A stretch of 64,000 bases of DNA. It comes from Paenirhodobacter hankyongi (lineage in GTDB: Bacteria > Pseudomonadota > Alphaproteobacteria > Rhodobacterales > Rhodobacteraceae). The notes below the pieces were generated by a model. The model ran no database searches and was not told where the DNA came from. It was given only the letters and a program-made list of their open reading frames with translations. A program made the translations under genes and the position numbers. Positions 45,966-53,636 of this stretch are shown in pieces. Numbering within the stretch: position 1 is the first letter of the stretch; each line of letters begins with the position of its first letter. The DNA is taken from NCBI RefSeq assembly GCF_003664585.1, contig NZ_RCHI01000004.1:1-64000 (forward strand), read 5' to 3'.

Positions 45966-48900
45966 TCAGCCCCGGCGGAGGTGCTGCACGATCCAGCGCA
46001 GCGGCGCGGTCAGCCGCCACGAGGTCGAGTGCAACAGGGCCTCGTTGTGGGCGCTTGCCGCCGAGAGCCGATCCTGCGTCAGCTGATAGCTGTCGGCCAG
46101 GGCGTCGATCTGCTGGCGCAGGATCGCAAGCAGCACTGCGGCGCTTTCTGCACTCTCTGTGCTGTTCGGGTCGGTAGCGGGCTGCGGCAGGTTGAAGCGC
46201 TGTGCCAGAAGATCCCGGGCCTCGAACAGGGCATCGCGCAGCGCGATCGCGTCGCGCTGTTTCTGGGCAGTGCTGGCCGTCGCGTCCTCGAGGCTCTTCT
46301 GATAGCCCAGCACGACGGTGGCGATCTGCGCAAGCTCGGCGTCGCGCTGGGCATTTGCCGCGCTGAGAGTGGCGATCTCGCTCGATTGGGTCCGGATTGT
46401 CCGTTCAAGCGAACCGCACTGTGCCGTACTGCGTTGCCTTTCCGCCTCGGCGGCCGCCAGACGGGCGCTGCTTTGTGCAAGATCGCGCTCCCGCTGCGCG
46501 AGCAGGTCGCGGCTTTGCGCCAGCTCCGAGCCAAGCGCGGCGCGGGTGGCCTCGAGATCGCGCTGGACGGTCTGCAGGGCGCCGGTGCTGGCGGCGGCCT
46601 CCTCCTCGCGCCGGGTGGCGAGGGTGGCGAGGGTCGCGAGCTCCCGCTCGTTCTCGGCGAGACGGGCGACGGCGCGGGCAAGATCCTGCTCGCGCTGGGC
46701 CAGAGCACCTTGGCTTTCAGCCAATTCGGCGCCGAGCGCGGCGCGGGTGGCTTCGAGATCGCGTTGCGCGGTTTGCAGGGCGGCATTGTTTGCGGCGGCC
46801 TCCGCCTCGCGCCGGGTGGCGAGGGTGGCGAGTTCGATCTCGATCTCGGCGAGACGCGCGACGGTGCGGGCAAGATCCTGTTCGCGCTGGGCCAGAGCGC
46901 CGCGGCTGTCGTCCAGCGCCTGGCCGAGAGAGCGGCGCTCGGCGGCGAGCTGCGCCGCTTCGGCCTGCAGGCGCTCCAGCGCGGTGCGGGTGGTTTCCAG
47001 GTCGTGCAGCGAGGCCTGCAGCGCAGTGGCGCTGGCCGCGGCGTCGGCCTTGTGCCGGGCGGCAAGCGCGGCGGCCTCGGCCTCGATCTGGGCAAGATGT
47101 GCGGCGGTTCGGGCAAGATCCTGCTCGCGCTGAGCAAGCGCGCCGCGGCTGTCATCCAGCGCCTGACCGAGCGCGAGGCGCTCGCCGGCAAGCTGCGCCG
47201 CTTCCGCCTGCTCGCGCGCCAGCGCGGCGCGGGCGGCCTCAAGCTCGTTTCGGCTGGCCTGCAGGGCGGCAGCGTTTGCCGCGGCCTCGGTCTCGTGCCG
47301 GGCCGCAAGGGCGGCGAATTCGGCCTCCAGCTCGGCTAGACGTGCGGCGGTCTGGGCGAGGTCCCGCTCGCGCTGCGCCAGCGCACTGCGGGCGGTCAGC
47401 ATTGCCTTGGTGATCTCGGTAAGCTCGGTGTCGCGTCGGTTGCGCGCGTTGCGCAGCGTCTCGACTTCGTCCGCCTGGCTCTGCAGCTGTTCTTCGGCCT
47501 GAGACAGGGCCTCCTGCGTGCGCACGAGCGAGCCGGTGACGTCGTCGATCTCGGCCTTGCGTTGCGTGAGTGTGTTCAGCGCCCGGGTCAGCTCGTCCTG
47601 CAATGCTTCGCGCTCGGCCTTCAGGGCCGTGCCCTGCTCGATCTGGGCGGCGAGCGCCGTGGCGAGTTCCTCGCGCTCGATCCGGGCTGCATCGCGCTCG
47701 GCGGCCAGGGCCTCGACGGCCTTGGCGCGCTCGACGAGGCGCGGCTCGACCTCGGCGATCTTGGCGCGGGCGGCATTGCGTTCCGCGGTGAGGGTCTCGA
47801 TCGCCTTGGCGCGTTCGATGAGGCGCGGCTCGATCTCGGCCGTCCTGGCACGGGCGGCGTCCAGCTCGGCGGTGAGGGCGGCGATGGCCTGCGCGTGTTC
47901 GGCAAGCCGCGGCTCGATCTCGCTGAGTCGTGCCTGAGTGGCACTGCGCTCGGCGTGGAGGGCCTCGATCGCCTTGGCTCCCTCGGCCAGGGCCGCCTCG
48001 ACCTCCGCCAGACGGGCACGGGACGCCGCAAGCGCTTCTCGGTTGCTGCTGTCCTCGGCGGTGACGAGCGGGCCGAGGAGGATGGCGCTTTCGTCAAAGG
48101 CCTTGCGGATCTCGTCGAGACGCGCGTGATCGCTCGCGGATTCGCCGGTCTCGGCCCAGGATTCGAGGATCCGGAAGGTGTCGCGCAGCCATTCGGACAT
48201 CAGGCTGTCCTGCAGCACCGCCTCGGGGGCGATCGCGTGATGCTTCAGCTCGGGTTCGATTGTGTCGCGCAGCTCGGGCATGTTGACCGGCGAGAGCCGC
48301 GGCCAGGAGATCCGGAGGTCGCGGCCAAGCTTCTTGGCGACGTCGCCGCAGTTCGCGAGGAGCCGGTCATAGCTGGTGAAGGCCCGCGGCAGGCCGCGGC
48401 TGCCCGCTTCGGCATCCAGAACATGGCGCAGCCAGAGCAGATAGGCGTATTCGGGGACGAAGCCGTTGCGCGCGCCCAGCGAGGCAGCGACTTCGAGCGG
48501 GTTGCGATGGGTGTGCACGACGACGGGCTGGATCTTCATCTCGGCGAGCAGCCCGGTCCAGAACGGCAGGATGCGGCAGATGCGCGGATCCTTCAGCACG
48601 AAGAGGCTGGAGGTGCCATATTCCGCCTCGAGCGTGTCGCGGATGCGTTCGCGGAACTCGTCGGCCTTCGGCGAGCTCAGCCAGGAGGCGGGGAAGGGGC
48701 GGTAGTCGTTCCAGCTGCTGCCGGCGGAGGCAAGCAGGGCCTCGTGCTGGCGGAAGAGCGGGGAGGACTCGAAGAAGCCGCGCGGGTTCTCATCGGCCGC
48801 CGGCATCGGCGTTGCCGGGCCGTCACAGCCAAGCGCGATGAGCAGCTCGGAAAGCGCGGAGGTCCCGGATCGGTGCATGCCGAGGATCAGGATGGCCTTG

Positions 48901-48974
48901 CGCTTGAGCGAACTCTTTCGGGTGGTACTCCGCGAACGGGTGCCGGAAGTCTTGGGGCTTTTGGATGTCGTCAT
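45966..48974 (-). CDS. Giant sulfotransferase family protein with a repetitive coiled coil
   Basis: A 1002-residue protein from ATG 48974 (TTG 48992 would add six residues). Residues ~27-300 form a LGMHRSGTSAL-type sulfotransferase-like domain, with FVLKDPRICRILPFW and VVVHTHRNPLEVAASL. Residues ~320-950 are nearly unbroken coiled coil built from tandem repeats (four 28-residue units, then four units of 81, 81, 64 and 67 residues plus a partial fifth). The C-terminus HSTSWRLTAPLRWIVQHLRR is a motif I know from the ends of polysaccharide glycosyltransferases. It may act as a long scaffold or length gauge carrying a sulfotransferase head (inference). Confidence 0.8.
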   Translation of the reverse strand: MTTSKSPKTSGTRSRSTTRKSSLKRKAILILGMHRSGTSALSELLIALGCDGPATPMPAADENPRGFFESSPLFRQHEALLASAGSSWNDYRPFPASWLSSPKADEFRERIRDTLEAEYGTSSLFVLKDPRICRILPFWTGLLAEMKIQPVVVHTHRNPLEVAASLGARNGFVPEYAYLLWLRHVLDAEAGSRGLPRAFTSYDRLLANCGDVAKKLGRDLRISWPRLSPVNMPELRDTIEPELKHHAIAPEAVLQDSLMSEWLRDTFRILESWAETGESASDHARLDEIRKAFDESAILLGPLVTAEDSSNREALAASRARLAEVEAALAEGAKAIEALHAERSATQARLSEIEPRLAEHAQAIAALTAELDAARARTAEIEPRLIERAKAIETLTAERNAARAKIAEVEPRLVERAKAVEALAAERDAARIEREELATALAAQIEQGTALKAEREALQDELTRALNTLTQRKAEIDDVTGSLVRTQEALSQAEEQLQSQADEVETLRNARNRRDTELTEITKAMLTARSALAQRERDLAQTAARLAELEAEFAALAARHETEAAANAAALQASRNELEAARAALAREQAEAAQLAGERLALGQALDDSRGALAQREQDLARTAAHLAQIEAEAAALAARHKADAAASATALQASLHDLETTRTALERLQAEAAQLAAERRSLGQALDDSRGALAQREQDLARTVARLAEIEIELATLATRREAEAAANNAALQTAQRDLEATRAALGAELAESQGALAQREQDLARAVARLAENERELATLATLATRREEEAAASTGALQTVQRDLEATRAALGSELAQSRDLLAQRERDLAQSSARLAAAEAERQRSTAQCGSLERTIRTQSSEIATLSAANAQRDAELAQIATVVLGYQKSLEDATASTAQKQRDAIALRDALFEARDLLAQRFNLPQPATDPNSTESAESAAVLLAILRQQIDALADSYQLTQDRLSAASAHNEALLHSTSWRLTAPLRWIVQHLRRG
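46506..47384 (-). repeat. Tandem repeats encoding ALAQREQDLAR coiled-coil units
   Basis: Four consecutive units, each opening with (A/L)LAQRE(Q/R)DLA. Their 5' ends on the minus strand lie at 47384, 47141, 46898 and 46706, so the lengths are 243, 243, 192 and 201 bases. A decayed fifth copy begins at 46505. The pattern points to expansion by unequal recombination, with internal deletion in units 3 and 4. Confidence 0.9.
47673..48008 (-). repeat. Four 84-base tandem repeats (28 residues, four heptads each)
   Basis: Unit starts on the minus strand lie at 48008, 47924, 47840 and 47756, exactly 84 bases apart. Each encodes a variant of AEIEPRLIERAKAIETLTAE followed by RNAARAKI. This precise spacing preserves the heptad phase of the coiled coil. 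Confidence 0.9.
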
Positions 48975-49080
48975 GGGGGAGGTATGTCGCAAAAGAAAGG
49001 CCTGTGGCAGAGCCTAGCTTGGAACCGCCCCGCCTGCCACCTCTTTGCGGTCGGCCAGGCAGGGCATCTGCGGATGTGCC

Positions 49081-49097
49081 CATCTGCTGTGCAGATG
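49081..49097 (-). terminator. Hairpin downstream of ugd
   Basis: CATCTGC (49081-49087), loop TGT, GCAGATG (49091-49097). It lies between ugd and the giant sulfotransferase gene, both on the minus strand. It may end or attenuate the ugd transcript. Confidence 0.4.
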
Positions 49098-49117
49098 CAG
49101 CATCCACGCGGAAACGC

Positions 49118-50284
49118 TCAGTCCACGCCGAAGAGGTCGCGGGTGAAGACCTTGTGCGCCACATCGGCAAGGGCCGGGGCAAGGCGGTTGGCGAGGATGA
49201 GGCCGGCCTCGGCCTTGAAGGCATCGAGGTCACGGATCACCCGGGAATGGAAGAAGCTGTCCTCGGCGAGGGCGGGTTCATAGACGATGACCTCGATCCC
49301 CTTCGCCTTGATCCGCTTCATGATCCCCTGGATCGCGCTTTGCCGGAAATTGTCGGAGCCTTCCTTCATCACCAGCCGGTAGACCCCGACCACCGTCGGG
49401 TGCCGCGCCACGATCTGGTCGGCGATGAAATCCTTGCGGGTGCGGTTCGCATCGACGATGGCGGTGATCAGGTTCTGCGGCACATGGCTGTAATTCGCCA
49501 GAAGCTGCTTGGTGTCCTTCGGCAGGCAATAGCCGCCATAGCCGAAGGAGGGGTTGTTGTAATGCCCGCCGATGCGCGGGTCGAGGCAGACGCCGTCGAT
49601 GATCTGCCGGGTGTTCAGCCCGTTGGTCAGCGCATAGCTGTCGAGCTCGTTGAAATAGGCGACGCGCAGCGCGAGGAAGGTGTTGGCGAAAAGCTTGATC
49701 GCCTCGGCCTCGGTCGGGTCGGTGAAGAGCACGGGGCAGTCGCGGTCGATTGCGCCCGCGCGCAGCAGTTCGGCAAAGACACGGGCCCGCTCGCTGCGCT
49801 CGCCCACGACGATGCGCGAGGGGTGCAGGTTGTCGTAAAGCGCGCGGCCCTCGCGCAGGAATTCGGGAGAGAACAGGATGGCGTCGGAGCCGGTCCGGGC
49901 GCGGATCTGGGTGACGAAGCCCACCGGGATGGTCGACTTGATCACCATCACCGCGGCGGGCGCGATCTGCAGCACCTGGCCGATCACCGCCTCGACGCTC
50001 GAGGTGTCGAAGCGGTTGCTCTGGGCGTCGTAATTCGTGGGCGTTGCGATGATGACGAAATCGGCCCCCGCGAAGGCCTCGGCCGGATCGGTGGTGGCGC
50101 GCAGGTGCAGGGCGTGATGGGCGAGGTAGTCCTCGCATTCCGCATCGACGATCGGGGACTTGCGGTCGTTGACCAGCGCCACGCGCGCGGCCGAGACGTC
50201 GAGAGCCACGACCTCGTTGTGCTGGGCGAACAGGATGGCGTTCGACAGCCCGACATAGCCGAGCCCCGCGACCGCAATTTTCAT
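49118..50284 (-). CDS. ugd: UDP-glucose 6-dehydrogenase
   Basis: It oxidises UDP-glucose twice to UDP-glucuronate. The 388 residues contain the NAD-binding GLGYVGL (7-13), [16 protein letters not shown], and the catalytic Cys253 in [10 protein letters not shown]. Length matches the short bacterial Ugd form of capsule loci. ATG 50284 has AGGAA upstream. It supplies uronic acid precursors for the polysaccharide. The 195-base gap to the divergent fibre gene is the likely two-way promoter region. Confidence 0.95.
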   Translation of the reverse strand: MKIAVAGLGYVGLSNAILFAQHNEVVALDVSAARVALVNDRKSPIVDAECEDYLAHHALHLRATTDPAEAFAGADFVIIATPTNYDAQSNRFDTSSVEAVIGQVLQIAPAAVMVIKSTIPVGFVTQIRARTGSDAILFSPEFLREGRALYDNLHPSRIVVGERSERARVFAELLRAGAIDRDCPVLFTDPTEAEAIKLFANTFLALRVAYFNELDSYALTNGLNTRQIIDGVCLDPRIGGHYNNPSFGYGGYCLPKDTKQLLANYSHVPQNLITAIVDANRTRKDFIADQIVARHPTVVGVYRLVMKEGSDNFRQSAIQGIMKRIKAKGIEVIVYEPALAEDSFFHSRVIRDLDAFKAEAGLILANRLAPALADVAHKVFTRDLFGVD

Positions 50285-50479
50285 CGTTCAAATTCCTGCC
50301 TGATCTGTCGGCCCGGTTTATCGGGGGAAAGCCGGGGCGAGACAAGGCTGTTTGTGCCGTAGGGGCAACCATGGGCGGGGCTTGGCCGAAGCCGTGGGGA
50401 AGGCAGCGTGCGCTGCCCTAACCGGATCTTTGCCGCGCTGCGGAACAGTCGGGGACGACGCATCTTCTGGAGAGCCCCG

Positions 50480-51520
50480 ATGGCCGACACCACCGCCAAC
50501 CTCGACCTGCCGCGGATCCTGCCGGCGCAGGCGCAAAAGCACGTCACCCACAACGAGGCGCTGCAGCTTCTCGATGCCGTGGTGCAGCTTGTCGTGCAGG
50601 GCTTCGATGCGGACACGCCGCCCGCGACGCCGGGGGAGGGAGAGGTCTGGGCGCTGGGGGCGGTGCCGACCGGGGCCTGGGAGGGGCAGGCCGGCAGGCT
50701 TGCGGTCCGCGCCGGGACGGGGTGGCTTTTCGCGGCGCCGCGCCCGGGCTGGCGGGCCTGGGGGCGGGCCGAGGCCGATCTGCGGATCTGGGACGGGGCG
50801 GGCTGGGGGTCGCTCTTTGCCGGGCGCGCCGGTCTGGGCATCAACACGGGCTTCGACGCGGCCAACCGGCTTTCAGTTGCGGCGCCGGCAACGCTGCTCA
50901 GCCACGAGGGCGCGGGGCATCAGCTGAAGATCAACAAGGCAGGGGCGGCCGAGACCGCGGCGCTGCTGTTCCAGAGCGGCTGGTCGGGCCGGGCCGAGAT
51001 GGGGCTTGCCGGCAATGATGACTTTTCAGTCAAGGTCTCGGCAGATGGCAGCAGCTGGATCGCGGCGCTGACCCTCAACCGGACGAACGGGCATCTGGGC
51101 GGCGCGGCGGTGCAGCAATCGGCGAGCGACATCACTGCCGGGCGGCTGATGCGGGCAGATTACGGCTTTTGCCGGGGCAATATCCTGGGCACGGTCGGAC
51201 AGGCGGCGGGCGTGCCGACCGGCGCGGTGATCGAACGTGGCACCAATGCGAACGGCGACTATGTGCGCTTCGCGGATGGCACGCAAATCTGCCTGCGCGA
51301 GGTGTCGACGCTGACGACAGGGGGGGCGGCGGTGACATTTCCGGCAAGTTTCATTTCCGCCGGCGCCTATCGTGGCTCGGGCATGGCCCGATCGACGACT
51401 CCGGTTGTGACGGCAGTGGACAGCAAGACCGCGACGCAGATCAATGTCAGTTGCTGGGACCTGTCTGGTGCGCGGGTTTCGAGGCAGGTCGACCTGATGT
51501 TCGTCGGTCGCTGGTTCTGA
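50480..51520 (+). CDS. DUF2793 phage/GTA-type fibre or spike protein
   Basis: A 346-residue protein starting at ATG 50480 behind GGAGAG. The N-terminal ~100 residues are DUF2793 (LPRILPAQAQKHVTHNEAL...QLLDAVVQL), found in phage tail and gene-transfer-agent structural proteins. The C-terminus is a fibre-tip pattern (NGDYVRFADGTQICLREV ... VDLMFVGRWF), resembling receptor-binding ends of alphaproteobacterial prophages. It is followed by a 97-residue gene. I recall that R. capsulatus GTA head-spike genes (ghsA/ghsB) lie apart from the main GTA cluster and near a capsule gene; the setting here is similar. Confidence 0.75.
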   Translation: MADTTANLDLPRILPAQAQKHVTHNEALQLLDAVVQLVVQGFDADTPPATPGEGEVWALGAVPTGAWEGQAGRLAVRAGTGWLFAAPRPGWRAWGRAEADLRIWDGAGWGSLFAGRAGLGINTGFDAANRLSVAAPATLLSHEGAGHQLKINKAGAAETAALLFQSGWSGRAEMGLAGNDDFSVKVSADGSSWIAALTLNRTNGHLGGAAVQQSASDITAGRLMRADYGFCRGNILGTVGQAAGVPTGAVIERGTNANGDYVRFADGTQICLREVSTLTTGGAAVTFPASFISAGAYRGSGMARSTTPVVTAVDSKTATQINVSCWDLSGARVSRQVDLMFVGRWF

Positions 51521-51535
51521 GCGGAGGAGGTCGCG

Positions 51536-51829
51536 ATGTTTCTCATTACCCTGAGCCCGATGCGGCGCGACGATACGCTTGCGGTTTCCGTCGCCGGCGA
51601 CGTGTTGACGCTGAACGGCGCGGCGCTCGATCTTGGCGCGCTTGCCCCTGGCGAGAGCCTGCCCTGCGACGAGATCGGCTGCGAGTGGATTGCCTCGGAC
51701 ATCGTCCGCGGCGAGGGCGGCGAGATCGCGCTCACCCTGATCTTGCCGCATGGGGCCGAGGCCACCGACGCGCGCCGGTTCCCGCAGCCGGTCACGGTGA
51801 CCGCAGACGGGCCGGTGGCGCTCGACTGA
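51536..51829 (+). CDS. Small phage/GTA-associated protein
   Basis: A 97-residue protein starting at ATG 51536 behind GGAGGAGG. The sequence (MFLITLSPMRRDDTLAVSVAG... ending in PVTVTADGPVALD) resembles small proteins that follow tail-fibre genes in Rhodobacterales phage-like modules. It may be a spike base, chaperone or tail-assembly factor; the role is not known. It lies 15 bases after the DUF2793 gene. Its 3' end overlaps the convergent sulfotransferase-like gene by 38 bases. Confidence 0.7.
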   Translation: MFLITLSPMRRDDTLAVSVAGDVLTLNGAALDLGALAPGESLPCDEIGCEWIASDIVRGEGGEIALTLILPHGAEATDARRFPQPVTVTADGPVALD

Positions 51830-52688
51830 GGCCCGGTTCAGGGGTGAAAAGGCGCAGCCCGGTTCCGGGCGCCTCTGCCCGACGGCGCAGGACGGCGAGG
51901 TCGCGTGCCTCGATCGCCCTAAACAGCGCGTGTTCGCGCGCGTCCCACGGATCGAAGCCGGGCCGGTCCAGCCCGCGCGGCAGCGCCGCTGCCATCGCCT
52001 TTACCGCCTCCGGGGTCATCGGTGCCGTTTCGGCCCGGGCGGTGATCGCGTCGATCGCTGCCTGCGAGAAGCCCGGGCGTTCGGTGCCCTCGTGCAAGGT
52101 GAAGGCGTCGGGCGCGAGGCCGGTGACGGCCGCCAGAAGCCGTGCCTCGTTTCCGGGCAGATCCTCGGCGCGATAGAGCAGCATCGGGCTGTCGGGGAAG
52201 GCGGCGCGCAGCCGGTCGATCAGCGGCAGCCAGCTCATCGCCTCGGGCGGCCAGCGCAGGAAGCTGCGGAACGGCCGGAATGGCGTCGATTTCAGCATCT
52301 CGCAATAGAGCGAGGGCAGGTAACCCGCGAAGCCGCGCAGCCCCAGCACCAGCCGCGGCGCGCGCAATCCGAGATGGCGCGCCACGATCTGCGCGCGATC
52401 TGCGCCTTGCGGGTAAAGTCCCGCAGGCGTCACCGCATCCTGCACCAGCGCGAGGATATTCTCGTCGAAGACGAGGCGGCAGGCGCAGTCGGGGAAGGTC
52501 TCCGCCGGGGCGGGGGCGACGTCATGATCCGCGTGCAGCAGCGGCCGCGTCCAGGCGGCACGGAACGATTCGAGCCCGGTCCAGCCGATCCCCGCGGCCT
52601 GCAATGCCTGCTGCGAACGGTCGAGCGACTTTTGCAGAAAGGTCGTGCCGGTCTTGTGCACGCCAAGCCAGAGAATGTCTTGCGGCAT
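51792..52688 (-). CDS. Sulfotransferase-like P-loop protein
   Basis: A 298-residue protein starting at ATG 52688 behind GGAGA. The N-terminal ILWLGVHKTGTTFLQ is a PAPS-loop motif. RLVLGLRGFAGYLPSLYCEML carries Arg and Ser in the positions of the 3'-phosphate site. It lies 45 bases downstream of kpsM on the same strand, so it is probably co-transcribed with the exporter gene. Its end overlaps the convergent small phage-like gene. Confidence 0.72.
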   Translation of the reverse strand: MPQDILWLGVHKTGTTFLQKSLDRSQQALQAAGIGWTGLESFRAAWTRPLLHADHDVAPAPAETFPDCACRLVFDENILALVQDAVTPAGLYPQGADRAQIVARHLGLRAPRLVLGLRGFAGYLPSLYCEMLKSTPFRPFRSFLRWPPEAMSWLPLIDRLRAAFPDSPMLLYRAEDLPGNEARLLAAVTGLAPDAFTLHEGTERPGFSQAAIDAITARAETAPMTPEAVKAMAAALPRGLDRPGFDPWDAREHALFRAIEARDLAVLRRRAEAPGTGLRLFTPEPGLSRAPPARLRSP

Positions 52689-52733
52689 GGCGCCGTCTCC
52701 CGTTGCGTCCCGTCCTGCCCGGCTCTGTCCGGG

Positions 52734-53549
52734 TCAGGTGTTCAGGATGTCCTTGTGATAGCGCATGAGCAGCACGAGCCCGAGCGCGCACAGGACAAGC
52801 GAAACCGTCACGACATAGGCGGTCGACACGTACTCGGCCTTGTACATCGGATAGAAGCCGCGCCGCATCAGCCCGAGGATGTGGACGAGCGGGTTGTACC
52901 ACAGGATGTTCTGCACCGAGCGGGGCAGCTGTTCCATTGTCATCAGCACCCCCGAGGCCAGGAACAGCGGCCGCGTGATGATCGACCAGACCTGTGTCCA
53001 GGCGGGGTAGAGCCCGGACAGAAGGCAGTTCATCGTGCCGACTCCGAGCCCGAGCAGCGCGCACAGCACGAGCGCCTCGAGAATCGGGCCGAAGTCCAGA
53101 ACCGTTCCGGTCTGCGCCGTCAGCAGGATGCCGGTGAACAGAATGTAGATGACCATGAGCTGGGTCAGCGAGTTCAGCACGAAGCGCGCGATGATGGCGT
53201 CCATCCAGGTCACGCTCGGATAGCGCAGCAGCGGGCGGGAGAAGGCCATCGAGGTGGCGATCGCGCCGGCTACGCCGTTGTAGAACAGGAAAGGCATCAT
53301 CCCCGTCGCGTAGAACAGGATGAAACTGGTGCCGAGCGCGGGGGTGTGCATGACCAGCGAGAAGCCCGCCGCCAGCACCAGGATGCCACCCAGAGGCTCG
53401 AGAATGGCCCAGGCATAGCCCCCCGGCGACCCCCCGTAGCGGGTCGACATTTCACGCAGCATCAGCGCGATGATGGTGCGCAGCGTGGCGAATTGCCGCG
53501 TCTGCACACGTTTGGGCTCGCTTGGTGGAGACAGGTCGCTTGGGGACAT
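52734..53549 (-). CDS. kpsM: Capsule polysaccharide ABC exporter permease (KpsM/Wzm type)
   Basis: A 271-residue ABC-2 permease with about six hydrophobic helices. It has the family entry TRQFATLRTIIALMLREMSTRYGGS and the mid segment SGVLMTMEQLPRSVQNILWYNPLVH (two adjoining motifs). It exports the finished polysaccharide across the inner membrane with KpsT. It is encoded divergently from the KpsE-like and kpsT genes, which is unusual because kpsM and kpsT are commonly adjacent. Confidence 0.9.
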   Translation of the reverse strand: MSPSDLSPPSEPKRVQTRQFATLRTIIALMLREMSTRYGGSPGGYAWAILEPLGGILVLAAGFSLVMHTPALGTSFILFYATGMMPFLFYNGVAGAIATSMAFSRPLLRYPSVTWMDAIIARFVLNSLTQLMVIYILFTGILLTAQTGTVLDFGPILEALVLCALLGLGVGTMNCLLSGLYPAWTQVWSIITRPLFLASGVLMTMEQLPRSVQNILWYNPLVHILGLMRRGFYPMYKAEYVSTAYVVTVSLVLCALGLVLLMRYHKDILNT

Positions 53550-53583
53550 CGCACGGATTGTTGTTCTAGTTTTTCAGGCCCGC

Positions 53584-53595
53584 ATTATGTAGAAT
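53584..53595. promoter_or_regulatory. Overlapping -10 elements of a divergent promoter
   Basis: TAGAAT on the plus strand (53590-53595) and CATAAT on the minus strand (53589-53584) abut in an AT-rich island of the 87-base gap between kpsM and the KpsE-like gene. The -35 boxes are unclear. Position and composition are the support. Confidence 0.4.
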
Positions 53596-53636
53596 AACGG
53601 CAACAAGATCAATTCCGGCCATCTCGGGACAGCAAT

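Noticed and set aside
45966-48974. A large plus-strand frame full of Ser/Arg or Gly/Leu repeats opposite the coiled-coil gene
   Set aside because: It is the mirror of the tandem repeats on the other strand; only the minus frame has the sulfotransferase head and heptads.
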